Assembly: GCA_900317635.1 (NCBI GenBank)
Contig: ONHN01000015.1
Coordinates: forward strand, 1-42,318
DNA from: an uncultured Prevotellaceae bacterium
GTDB lineage: Bacteria; Bacteroidota; Bacteroidia; Bacteroidales; Bacteroidaceae
Direction of reading: 5' to 3'
Length of the DNA: 42,318 nt
The notes beneath the pieces are model-generated. The model made no database searches. It saw only the letters and a list, made by a program, of their open reading frames with translations, and was not told the DNA's origin. The position numbers were made by a program, and so were the translations under genes. This document shows positions 16,554 to 24,425 of the stretch, in pieces (the stretch's first letter is position 1; each line of letters opens with the position of its first letter).

Positions 16554-16823
16554 GTGACTGCCGACCAACAAGACTTCATCAGTGCCCTGCGCCAATACGT
16601 TGCCCACGCCATTGCCCATGACGCAGGCGGGGCAGACTATGCCACTGGTGCAGTAAAAATCGTGGATGCGCGCACCCACCTCTTTGTCGATGCTGGACGG
16701 CGCGACACGGACGAGGCAGAGGACATCTACGCCCTACGCTCCCTCTTTCGCCCCGACGAAGAGACGCTTCAGCTCGTGCCCGACGAAGGCCGATTAGAAG
16801 CCATTAGCAGAAACTACTTTTAA
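16554..16823 (+). CDS. Conserved-looking small protein of unknown function
   Basis: An 89-residue acidic soluble protein with no signal peptide or membrane segment. Notable stretches are QQDFISALRQYV, DAGRRDTDEAEDIYALRSL and LVPDEGRLEAISRNYF, with a strong Asp/Glu bias in the second half. I do not recognise the family. The GTG start is the only reasonable one near the promoter, because there is no internal Met. The 10-bp gap to the thioesterase and the shared promoter imply co-transcription. It may be a small regulatory or partner protein; nothing in the sequence settles this. Confidence 0.7.
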   Translation: MTADQQDFISALRQYVAHAIAHDAGGADYATGAVKIVDARTHLFVDAGRRDTDEAEDIYALRSLFRPDEETLQLVPDEGRLEAISRNYF

Positions 16824-16833
16824 GCCACCACCT

Positions 16834-17259
16834 ATGGACGACCTACACTTCCGCCACCGCATGCCAATACAGATACGGTTCAACGACGTTGACCGTTACG
16901 GCCACGTGAACAACAACGCCTACTTCTCTTTCTACGACTTAGGCAAGGTTGACTACATGCGCGACGTCTTCGGTTTCCTCAGCAACCAGTCGGACGTAGT
17001 GCCCGTCATTGCCAACATCAATGCCGACTTCATGCAGCCCGTCTTCTACGGCGACGAAATCATCGTGGAAACCTGCGTCCCCCATATCGGCACGAAGAGC
17101 TTCACGCTCTGCCAGCGCGCCGTCAACGTCAAGACGGGCATGGTCGTCTGCCAGTGTCGCACGGTCATGGTCTGCTTCTCGCTCGAACGGCAAGAGGCCG
17201 TAGAAGTGCCCGCCGACTACCGCCGAGCCATTGAGGAGTATGAGACAAGTGACAAGTGA
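16834..17259 (+). CDS. Acyl-CoA thioesterase, 4HBT/YbgC-like hotdog fold
   Basis: A 141-residue single hotdog domain. The active-site region FNDVDRYGHVNNNAYFSFYDLG (about 13-34) matches the 4-hydroxybenzoyl-CoA thioesterase family. The Asp of FNDVD corresponds to the catalytic acid, and GHVNN is the usual turn. It should hydrolyse acyl-CoA thioesters in the cytoplasm; the acyl chain cannot be told from sequence. The length is normal. It is 10 bp after the small protein and about 100 bp before the aroB start. Confidence 0.9.
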   Translation: MDDLHFRHRMPIQIRFNDVDRYGHVNNNAYFSFYDLGKVDYMRDVFGFLSNQSDVVPVIANINADFMQPVFYGDEIIVETCVPHIGTKSFTLCQRAVNVKTGMVVCQCRTVMVCFSLERQEAVEVPADYRRAIEEYETSDK

Positions 17260-17363
17260 CCGCCGCGTCGTCCTGTATGTTGCGTTGTCAACGCCCCCCC
17301 TTCAACCGCCCACTGCCTCCCCGCCCTCCCTTACACGGAGGAGCGAGGCTGAACCAAAGAACC

Positions 17364-18404
17364 ATGCCCCAACAAATACTCTACACCCCGGCAGCCACGG
17401 TTCTGCCTGAGCTGACCGCCGATGCCGACCGCGTCTTCGCCCTCTGCGATGCGACGACGGCGCAGGTCTGCGCCCCGCTCCTATCCGGTGCGGGCTTCGC
17501 CCCCGCCGCAACGCCCATCGTCATCCCGGCTGGCGACGACAACAAAGACGTCGCTTCGCTCAGCCACGTCTGGGCCGAACTCAGTCAGCGCGGTGCCTCG
17601 CGCAGCTCTATGCTCGTATGCTTAGGCGGGGGCATGGTGACGGACTTGGGCGGATTTGCCGCCGCCACGTTCAAACGCGGCATCCGCTTCGTCAACGTCC
17701 CTACCACGCTCTTGGCTATGGTCGATGCAGCCGTAGGCGGTAAGACGGGCATCAACTTCGGCGGACTGAAAAACGAGGTGGGCGTGTTTCGCGAGGCCGA
17801 AGCCGTTGTCATCGACACGGCCTTCCTGCGCACGCTCGATGCGCCTAACCTGCTCAGCGGCTTTGCCGAAATGCTGAAACACGCCCTGCTGCATTCCGAA
17901 GATATGCTGGCCGAGCACCTGCGTTTCTCGCTCGACGAACCCGACTACGCCGCGCTCTCTCGCCTTGTCAGACAAAGCGTAGAGGTGAAGAGCAACGTCG
18001 TCCGACAAGACCCCACCGAGCGCGGTCTGCGCAAGGCCCTAAACCTGGGCCACACCTTCGGCCACGCCGTCGAGAGCCTCCTCCTCGAGCGCGCTACGCC
18101 CCAGCTCCACGGCTACTGCGTTGCGTGGGGTCTGATATGCGAACTCTACCTCAGCCTGCAAGCCGCAGCGTTTCCGCAAGACATAACAACGCGCGTCAGC
18201 CGCTTCGTGCGCCAGACCTACGGCGCTGCACCCATCACCTGCAAGGACTATCCGCGCTTGCTCCAGCTCATGCGCCACGACAAGAAGAACCGCGATGGCA
18301 CCATCTCCTGCACCCTCCTCGCCGCCGTAGGCCAGCTGCGCCTCGACTACGCCCCCTCCGAGGCCGAAATCCTCGAAGCCTTCGACTTCCTACGTGAAGG
18401 GTAA
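17364..18404 (+). CDS. aroB: 3-dehydroquinate synthase
   Basis: A 346-residue enzyme of the shikimate pathway that converts DAHP to 3-dehydroquinate using NAD+ and a divalent metal. Seen: the NAD-binding LGGGMVTDLGGFAAATFKRG (about 87-106), VPTTLLAMVDAAVGGKTGIN (112-131), the metal ligand Glu169 in GFAEMLKH, and His230 and His249 in LGHTFGH and LHGYCVAWG. I chose the ATG at 17364 because the 36 upstream residues of the open frame are Pro/Arg-rich and unlike the family. Position in the run with a thioesterase and FMN-binding proteins suggests shared transcription rather than a shared pathway. Confidence 0.97.
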   Translation: MPQQILYTPAATVLPELTADADRVFALCDATTAQVCAPLLSGAGFAPAATPIVIPAGDDNKDVASLSHVWAELSQRGASRSSMLVCLGGGMVTDLGGFAAATFKRGIRFVNVPTTLLAMVDAAVGGKTGINFGGLKNEVGVFREAEAVVIDTAFLRTLDAPNLLSGFAEMLKHALLHSEDMLAEHLRFSLDEPDYAALSRLVRQSVEVKSNVVRQDPTERGLRKALNLGHTFGHAVESLLLERATPQLHGYCVAWGLICELYLSLQAAAFPQDITTRVSRFVRQTYGAAPITCKDYPRLLQLMRHDKKNRDGTISCTLLAAVGQLRLDYAPSEAEILEAFDFLREG

Positions 18405-18435
18405 AGCCCGCAACGCAACCCCTAATCCTCAAACA

Positions 18436-18915
18436 ATGAAACACCTCTCCATTCTCTGCTTCGTCATCGCCTTCGTCGGCGTGACGTCGTTCACGCTGCT
18501 GCAACCCTCGCCCGAGCCCACAAAGGCCCAGCTCACGCGCATCGGCCTTAAGGGAGCCACGCTGAAAGAACTGCGCCCAGGCATCTGGGTCGCCACCCAG
18601 AGCGGTAAAGCCGTTGGCCACGTGGTCAACAGCCAATACTTCGCCCAAGACGTTCGCGGCTTCCACGGCGAGACGCCCCTGCTCGTTTACATCAACAAGC
18701 AGCGCGTCGTCAGCTACGTCACCGCCCTCCCCAACGACGAAACCCCCGACTTCTTCAACACCGCCCTCCCCCTGCTGAAGAAGTATCAGAAACAAAAGGC
18801 CGCGCATGCCGCCACGCTGAAAGTGGATGCCGTCACGGGGGCCACCTACAGCAGCAAAGGACTCATCGGCAACATGCAAGCCGCACTTAAAGCCTACAAT
18901 ACCTATGTCAAGTAA
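18436..18915 (+). CDS. FMN-binding domain protein 1, membrane-anchored or secreted
   Basis: A 159-residue protein with an N-terminal hydrophobic segment (about 3-22) acting as anchor or signal. One FMN_bind domain of the NqrC/RnfG type follows. The C-terminal motif DAVTGATYSS (131-140) resembles the site at which ApbE links FMN to the final Thr of (S/T)GAT. It therefore probably carries a covalent flavin outside the cytoplasm and passes electrons; the partner is unknown. I chose the ATG at 18436; a start at 18394 inside aroB would add a 14-residue polar extension. The next gene encodes a paralogue and overlaps by 11 bp. Confidence 0.85.
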   Translation: MKHLSILCFVIAFVGVTSFTLLQPSPEPTKAQLTRIGLKGATLKELRPGIWVATQSGKAVGHVVNSQYFAQDVRGFHGETPLLVYINKQRVVSYVTALPNDETPDFFNTALPLLKKYQKQKAAHAATLKVDAVTGATYSSKGLIGNMQAALKAYNTYVK

Positions 18916-19486
18916 ACGCCTCCGTGCCTACCTATTTATATATATGGTATGCGCCCTGTCGGCTTTAGCCGCCACGCCCTACGCCGCCCCCGACACCGTC
19001 CAGCTCTCCGCCATGGGCCTGCGCGGAGCAGAACTTGCCGAGAAGGACTCGGCCGTATGGATCGTGAAGCTCGCCGGCAAAGACGCGGGCACGCTCATCA
19101 GCACCGAACGCTTCGGGCGCAACATCAAGGGCTACGCGGGCGAAGTGCCCCTCCTGCTCTACATCAAAGCCGACGGCCGCGTTGGCAGCATCTATCCACT
19201 TCCCAACTATGAAGACACCCGCTTCTTCGAGCGAGCCGCCACCATCCTCCATCAGTGGGACAACCTACCCGCCGCCGATGCCTTAAGCAAAAAGGTCGAT
19301 GCCGTCAGCGGAGCCACCTATAGCAGCACGGCTATCATTGCAGGCGTGCAAGCCGCTCTGCGCTACTACGTGGAAGGGCCTGACGATGAAGCCAGCGCGC
19401 CGTGGCTCTGGATAACGTTCTGCGGCGGCCTTGTCATTGGTGTAGTCTGCGTCGCGCTCTACGCTAAGCGCAAAAGGAGCAAGTAA
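18905..19486 (+). CDS. FMN-binding domain protein 2 with C-terminal TM helix
   Basis: A 193-residue paralogue of the preceding protein. Signal or anchor segment at about 7-24. The FMN_bind domain ends in DAVSGATYSS (132-141), a near-perfect ApbE flavinylation motif with Thr138 as the likely attachment site. Unlike protein 1 it has a second membrane helix at about 166-187 (LWITFCGGLVIGVVCVALYA) and a basic cytoplasmic tail RKRSK. The two align along their length (shared IGLKGA/MGLRGA, RGFHGETPLLVYI/KGYAGEVPLLLYI), so they arose by duplication. The start overlaps the upstream stop by 11 bp, which implies translational coupling. No apbE is present in the window. Confidence 0.85.
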   Translation: MSSKRLRAYLFIYMVCALSALAATPYAAPDTVQLSAMGLRGAELAEKDSAVWIVKLAGKDAGTLISTERFGRNIKGYAGEVPLLLYIKADGRVGSIYPLPNYEDTRFFERAATILHQWDNLPAADALSKKVDAVSGATYSSTAIIAGVQAALRYYVEGPDDEASAPWLWITFCGGLVIGVVCVALYAKRKRSK

Positions 19487-19559
19487 TCACTGCGAAAGCC
19501 TCAACGCCAGCTCGTTGTCAATAACTTTTCAGTTGCTTGCAAAAAAACCTTTCTTTGGG

Positions 19560-19590
19560 TTTGCATTTCGCTAAAAACGTTTTAATTTTG
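19560..19590 (+). promoter_or_regulatory. dnaA promoter
   Basis: -33 TTTG (19560-19563), a 19-bp spacer, and -7 TAATTTTG (19583-19590), followed by CA. The predicted leader to the ATG at 19715 is about 118 nt. I saw no convincing DnaA box in it. Confidence 0.75.
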
Positions 19591-19714
19591 CATTCCCAAA
19601 CGGGTGGAAAATATCATTTTCGCCGCTGCCAAAGCTTCTTAGCGAGAATGGTGTTTTTTTAGCACTATCTTACTCTCTCTATACTCTTGGCGCCAAGCGC
19701 CACGAAGCTACGCT

Positions 19715-21121
19715 ATGCCTACCTCGCCCCTCGACAGTTGGAAACACTGTCTAAGCTACATCCACTCGAAACTTCCCGAGCAAACGTTCGAGACGTGGTT
19801 TTCTGCGCTCAAGTTTGTGGACTTCAAGGAGGGTGAACTCGTTGTGGGCACGCCCAACCGCTTCGTGGCAGAATACATTGAAGAGCACCACGCCAATCTC
19901 CTTGGCCATGCCATCCAACTCGCCTTCGGCGACGGGGTGCACCTGACCTACCACATAGCGCCGCAAGCCGTTGGCCCATCGGGCACGGCAGGCCCTTTGC
20001 CCGCCGCCGCCACGCCAACTGCCGCCTGGCAGGGAGCCCAGCGCCAACCGTCGGCACCGCTCAACCCCTTTGCCGAGGTGCAACAGCCTGCGCCGCTCGA
20101 CCCCAACCTCACTGCCGAGTTTACGTTCGAGAACTTCGTTGAAGGGCGCAGCAACAAGCTGGCACGCACCATCGGCCTCGCCATCGCAGGCGACCCGGGC
20201 AAAGCCGCCTTCAACCCCCTCTTCCTCTACGGCCCCAGCGGTGTGGGCAAAACCCACCTGGCCAACGCCGTGGGCATGCGCATACGCGAGCAGCACCCCG
20301 AAATGCGCACCCTCTTCGTCCCCGCACACCTCTTCAAAACGCAATACACTGACAGCGTCCTGCACAACACGTCGAACGAGTTCATACACTTCTACCAAAC
20401 CATCGACGTGCTCATCATCGACGACATACAGGAAATCACCACCGCCAAGACGCAGCAAGCCTTCTTCCACATCTTCAACCACCTCAGCCGCCTGGGCAAG
20501 CAAATCCTGCTAACCTCCGACAAGGCTCCCGCCGAGCTCACAGGCATCGAAGAGCGCATGCTCACGCGCTTCAAGAGCGGCATGGTGGCCGAGCTGGAAC
20601 GCCCCGACAGCGCCCTGCGACGCGCCATCCTGAAAGCCAAGATCCGACGCGACGGACTCTCGTTCCCTAAAGAGGTGATAGACTACATCGCCACCTACGT
20701 CACAGGCAGCGTGCGCGAGCTGCAAGGCATCGTCAACTCCATCATGGCCTACAGCGTGGTGGACAATTGCGACATCACCCTCGAACTGGCCGAACGCGTC
20801 GTGGCGCGCGCCGTCAACCTCGTAAAGAAAGAACTCACTGCCGAGAGCATCCTAAAAACAACCTGTCAACACTTCAACATCAAAGAGAAGGAAGTGCAAG
20901 GCAAAAGCCGCAAGGCCGACATCGTGCAGGCCCGGCAAGTCAGCATGTTCCTCTGCCATAAATACACCGACCTACCCCTCTCCGGCATAGGACGCATCAT
21001 AGGCCGCCGCGACCACAGCACCGTGGCCCATAGCTGCAACCTCATCGCCTCGCGCATAGCTACCGACAAGAAGTTCCGCCTCGACATGGAAGAACTCGAA
21101 AGCAAACTCAAAAAGGCGTAG
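19715..21121 (+). CDS. dnaA: Chromosomal replication initiator DnaA
   Basis: A 468-residue protein. Domain I is at about 5-80, then a variable Pro/Ala/Gln-rich domain II (about 83-130). The AAA+ domain III carries Walker A GPSGVGKT (173-180) and Walker B IIDDIQ (234-239). Domain IV carries the DNA-binding signature GRRDHSTVAHSCN near the C-terminus. It binds DnaA boxes at oriC and unwinds DNA. dnaN is not adjacent, which is usual in Bacteroidetes. It has its own promoter and terminator. The downstream 490-bp gap contains a highly structured repeat. Confidence 0.98.
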   Translation: MPTSPLDSWKHCLSYIHSKLPEQTFETWFSALKFVDFKEGELVVGTPNRFVAEYIEEHHANLLGHAIQLAFGDGVHLTYHIAPQAVGPSGTAGPLPAAATPTAAWQGAQRQPSAPLNPFAEVQQPAPLDPNLTAEFTFENFVEGRSNKLARTIGLAIAGDPGKAAFNPLFLYGPSGVGKTHLANAVGMRIREQHPEMRTLFVPAHLFKTQYTDSVLHNTSNEFIHFYQTIDVLIIDDIQEITTAKTQQAFFHIFNHLSRLGKQILLTSDKAPAELTGIEERMLTRFKSGMVAELERPDSALRRAILKAKIRRDGLSFPKEVIDYIATYVTGSVRELQGIVNSIMAYSVVDNCDITLELAERVVARAVNLVKKELTAESILKTTCQHFNIKEKEVQGKSRKADIVQARQVSMFLCHKYTDLPLSGIGRIIGRRDHSTVAHSCNLIASRIATDKKFRLDMEELESKLKKA

Positions 21122-21208
21122 GGGCTTTCAACAGCGAACAGCAGCGCAAGCAAGCACGCACATAGGCTTTCAGCAGAATTTCAGCCGCCGAAGCCTACCA
21201 ACGCATCA

Positions 21209-21243
21209 AGTCACAAGCCGTTTCCTTGTGGCTTTTTATTTTG
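21209..21243 (+). terminator. dnaA terminator
   Basis: A 9-bp stem (21209-21217 with 21225-21233, one G-T pair) with a 7-nt loop, followed by TTTTATTTTG. It is 88 bp after the dnaA stop. Confidence 0.75.
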
Positions 21244-21296
21244 CCCCATCGCCCCCTCAAGTTTTTCCAGCAAGCCCCCAAACTTTTCGCCGCGCC

Positions 21297-21400
21297 TCCG
21301 AAGTTATAAATCTCGGCGGCAAATATACATTTCTCGGCGGGAAATGTATATATTCTCGGCGTGTTATGTACATTTCCCGCCGAGATTTATAACTTCGCCG
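21297..21400. repeat. Nested inverted and direct repeat downstream of dnaA
   Basis: GAAGTTATAAATCTCGGCGG (21300-21319) is the exact reverse complement of 21377-21396. Between them, TCTCGGCG recurs at 21311, 21332 and 21354 (period 21-22 bp), each preceded by an A/T-rich block. Inside, ATATACATTTC (21323-21333) pairs with GAAATGTATAT (21341-21351), and GAAATGTA (21341-21348) can instead pair with TACATTTC (21369-21376). The region can thus form a long cruciform or alternative hairpins. It lies in the gene-free gap 21122-21611; the rest of that gap holds the dnaA terminator and the next promoter. The function is unknown. Confidence 0.85.
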
Positions 21401-21519
21401 CCCTGCCGAAGAACTTGAAAAGCCTACACGAGAACTTCCCAGCCCACTCGGAAAGTTTAGCGGCGCAGGCCTAACAAGGGAAAAAATGAGGAAAAGTGCG
21501 TATTTCGCTACGGGTTTTG

Positions 21520-21527
21520 TATATTTG
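21520..21527 (+). promoter_or_regulatory. -7 box upstream of the transglutaminase gene
   Basis: TATATTTG fits TAnnTTTG and is followed by GCGCC. No TTTG is present at the expected -33 position. The predicted leader to the ATG at 21612 is about 78 nt. Confidence 0.45.
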
Positions 21528-21611
21528 CGCCACAAGAAAGCACGCTTTGACCCCACAAGACGGGCCTTGCTACCTTGAAGATAATACTTTGCAGCCCAAA
21601 CGCCAAGTCCT

Positions 21612-24311
21612 ATGAAGCTACGAGCCTTGTTCTACATACTCTGCCTGCTCATCCTGCCCTGCCAGCTGCCAGCGCAGACCGACGCGCAAACACGCGCCAA
21701 CTTCGAACGCCGCTACGCCCAGCTACCCGCCGACAACGCGCGCCTGGCCCTGCGCATAGCCGCCAACGAGGACGAGCGCGAAGCGCTGACTTTCCTCTAT
21801 GCCTACATGGACCAAGCCGACGTCCTCGACTTCAGCCCGCAATACTTCCTGACGAACACGCGCCTCGCCCTGCGCACCCGCGAAGACATGGCGTGGGGCA
21901 AGAAAGTGCCGCCGCGCGAGTGGCGCCACTTCGTCCTGCCCGTACGCGTGAACAACGAGAACCTCGACTCGTTTCGCATCAAGCTCTACGACACCCTGCG
22001 CGAGCGCGTGGCTGGCCTTTCAATGACCGAGGCCGCACTCGAGATAAACCACTGGTGCCACGAACACGTCACCTATCGTCCCTCCGATGCCCGCACCTCG
22101 TCGCCACTGGCCTCCCTGCGCACCGCCACGGGGCGCTGCGGCGAAGAGAGCACGCTCACCGTGGCCGCCTTGCGCACCGTAGGCATTCCCGCCCGTCAGG
22201 TCTATACGCCGCGCTGGGCCCACACCGACGACAACCACGCCTGGGTTGAGTGTTGGACGGACGGACGCTGGCACTTCCTTGGGGCATGCGAGCCCGCACC
22301 GAAGTTGGGCATCGCGTGGTTCAACCAACCCGCCAGTCGAGGCATGCTAATGAGCACGACGGTGCTCGGCGAGTATGAAGGCGAAGAGCAGGTACTGCGC
22401 CGCACGCCCACGCAAACCACCATCAACGTAACCGAAAACTATGCGCCCACGGCGCGCACCACCATCGAAGTGCGCGATGCGGCGGGACGCCCCGTGGCGG
22501 GTGCCACCGTGCGCTTCGGCCTCTACAACTACGCCGAGTTCTACAGCCTCTTCCAAACTCAGACCGACAAGGAAGGGCGCGCCGCACTTGTTAGCGGTCG
22601 CGGCGATCTCGTGGTCTGGGCATCCGACAGTACGCGCTACGGCCTGACGAAAGTCTCTGCGGGACAGCAAACCGCCCCGTGGATCGTTACGCTCAACCAC
22701 CAAGCCGGCGAGTGTTTCGAAGAAGACTTCACCCTCGTGCCGCCCCCGCTCAACCTCGCCGCCATCCCCCAAGTCAGCGCCGCCGACGAAGCGCGCAACA
22801 ACCGCCGCCTGGCCTTTGAAGACAGCCTGCGCACAGCTTACGTCAGCAGTTGGCCGTCGGACAGCAAGATTGGCGAAGTGGCCGAGGTGCTTCGCTACGA
22901 CTACGACCGCATCCTGCCCCTCTTCAAGAAAGCCGAAGGCAACTACCTGGCCCTGTTCGACGTCATGGCTCGCTACGGCAAAGACGAGCCGCTCTGCTTA
23001 GGCGGTTGGTTGAAACCCGAACGCGAGTTCCTGCTCGACTTCCTCGAAACGATGAGCGACAAAGACCTACGCGACTTCGATCCCGCCGTTGTTGACGACC
23101 ACTTCACCGCCTTCGAAATGCTCAGCGAGGGCGATGCCGCCACGGCCAAACAAAGTGCGGCGGCCTACGAACGCTACCAGCGCTACGTCCTCTCGCCCCG
23201 CATTGCCGATGAGATGCTCTCGCTCTGGCGCAGCGTGGCCTATCAATACGCTACGGCCGAGCAAGCCGCCGCCTATCGGCGCAATCCGCAAGAGCTCGTC
23301 CGCTTCCTCAACGAAAGCGTCAAGACACTCGATGCCCCCGCCTCGCGCTACATCTGTCAGAGTCCCGAGGCCACGTTGCTCTTTGGTTGTGCCGACAGCT
23401 ACAGCAAGGGCTTGTGCTTTGTGGCCCTCTGTCGCAGCTACGGCATCCCCGCCCGCCTCGACCCCGTCACGCAGAAGTTCCAATACTACGCCGAAGCGCA
23501 GGCAACGTGGCAGACCGTCAGCTTCAGCACCGCGCAAGAGGCAACGCGCAAAGAACTCAGTGCCAAGCTGACGCTGGCCTACGAACCCCGCCGCTTTATG
23601 GAAAACCCTGCCTACTACAACCACTTCACCCTCTCGCGCATCGAGGCAGGTTTGCCCCAGTTGCAAAACTACGATGAGGGGCTCACATGGTCCGACCTCT
23701 TCAAAGGCGGCACGCCGATAGACAGCGGCGACTACGCCCTCGTCAGCGGCACGCGCCTGGCCGACGGTAGCGTACTGGCCCACCTCAGCGTCTTCCCCGT
23801 GAAGGCCGACACGACGGTGAGCCTCGTCATGCGCGAAGATGCCGAAGCCGTCAGCGTGATTGGCTCGTTCAATGCCGAAAACACCTACTTCGACCTCCGC
23901 CAGCAGCAACAAAAGAGCCTCCTCAGCACGACGGGGCGCGGCTACTACGCCGTTGGCCTGCTACGCGCTGGCGACGAGCCTTCCACCCACATCCTACACG
24001 ATATCGAGCTGCAACGCAAAGCACTCGAAGCCTGGGGCCGCGAGATTATCATGTTCTTTGCCTCGCAAGAGGAGTACGACCGCTTTCAGGCGCGCCGCCA
24101 CGAGTTTCCCAACCTGCCCCGCAACCTACGCTTCGGCATCGACAGCGAAGGCAACGTAGCGCACGACGTCTTCGGGAGTGGCCTCACGCAAAGCGCGGAA
24201 TGCCCCGTCGTCCTGATAGCCGACACGTTCAACCGCGTCGTGTTCTTCTCGCAAGGCTACACCATAGGCCTGGGCGACCAGCTCGTTAAGACCATCAGTA
24301 AGCTCGAGTAG
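21612..24311 (+). CDS. Secreted protein with two transglutaminase-like domains
   Basis: An 899-residue exported protein with signal peptide 1-22 (cleavage near PAQ). The first transglutaminase-like domain (about 120-245) has GRCGEEST with Cys176 and DDNHAWVE with His209; the usual third residue, an Asp, is not obvious, and Glu227 (GACEP) may substitute. An Ig/carboxypeptidase-regulatory-like domain follows (about 272-345, TIEVRDAAGRPVAGATVRFG). A second transglutaminase-like segment near 585-640 keeps CADSYSKGLC and GIPAR but lacks the His motif, so it is probably inactive. It may act as a protease or amidase on proteins or peptidoglycan peptides, which is inference. It is probably monocistronic. 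Confidence 0.85.
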   Translation: MKLRALFYILCLLILPCQLPAQTDAQTRANFERRYAQLPADNARLALRIAANEDEREALTFLYAYMDQADVLDFSPQYFLTNTRLALRTREDMAWGKKVPPREWRHFVLPVRVNNENLDSFRIKLYDTLRERVAGLSMTEAALEINHWCHEHVTYRPSDARTSSPLASLRTATGRCGEESTLTVAALRTVGIPARQVYTPRWAHTDDNHAWVECWTDGRWHFLGACEPAPKLGIAWFNQPASRGMLMSTTVLGEYEGEEQVLRRTPTQTTINVTENYAPTARTTIEVRDAAGRPVAGATVRFGLYNYAEFYSLFQTQTDKEGRAALVSGRGDLVVWASDSTRYGLTKVSAGQQTAPWIVTLNHQAGECFEEDFTLVPPPLNLAAIPQVSAADEARNNRRLAFEDSLRTAYVSSWPSDSKIGEVAEVLRYDYDRILPLFKKAEGNYLALFDVMARYGKDEPLCLGGWLKPEREFLLDFLETMSDKDLRDFDPAVVDDHFTAFEMLSEGDAATAKQSAAAYERYQRYVLSPRIADEMLSLWRSVAYQYATAEQAAAYRRNPQELVRFLNESVKTLDAPASRYICQSPEATLLFGCADSYSKGLCFVALCRSYGIPARLDPVTQKFQYYAEAQATWQTVSFSTAQEATRKELSAKLTLAYEPRRFMENPAYYNHFTLSRIEAGLPQLQNYDEGLTWSDLFKGGTPIDSGDYALVSGTRLADGSVLAHLSVFPVKADTTVSLVMREDAEAVSVIGSFNAENTYFDLRQQQQKSLLSTTGRGYYAVGLLRAGDEPSTHILHDIELQRKALEAWGREIIMFFASQEEYDRFQARRHEFPNLPRNLRFGIDSEGNVAHDVFGSGLTQSAECPVVLIADTFNRVVFFSQGYTIGLGDQLVKTISKLE

Positions 24312-24316
24312 GACGC

Positions 24317-24420
24317 GAGAGGTTGAAAGATTGAAGATTGAAACGTTTAATGTTGAACGGCTGAGAGGTTGAAAGATACCCGCTCAATGTTTAATGTTTA
24401 TTGTTTAACGTTTAATGTAT
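24317..24420. repeat. Heptad and 15-bp direct repeats before cutC
   Basis: GAGAGGTTGAAAGAT occurs exactly at 24317-24331 and 24363-24377. Each copy is followed by TGTTTAA-type heptads (24341-24357 and 24384-24418: TTTAATGTTTATTG and so on). These are the same units as those at 40145-40178, 40305-40397 and 42174-42195. Confidence 0.65.
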
Positions 24421-24425
24421 AGACT

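Noticed and set aside
17256-17363. N-terminal extension of AroB from an upstream GTG
   Set aside because: The 36 extra residues are Pro/Arg-rich and unlike the family. The ATG at 17364 gives a normal N-terminus.
21257-21556. 99-codon minus-strand open frame across the dnaA-downstream repeat
   Set aside because: Its product is low-complexity translation of the repeat units with no recognisable domain. It runs antisense through the next gene's promoter region.
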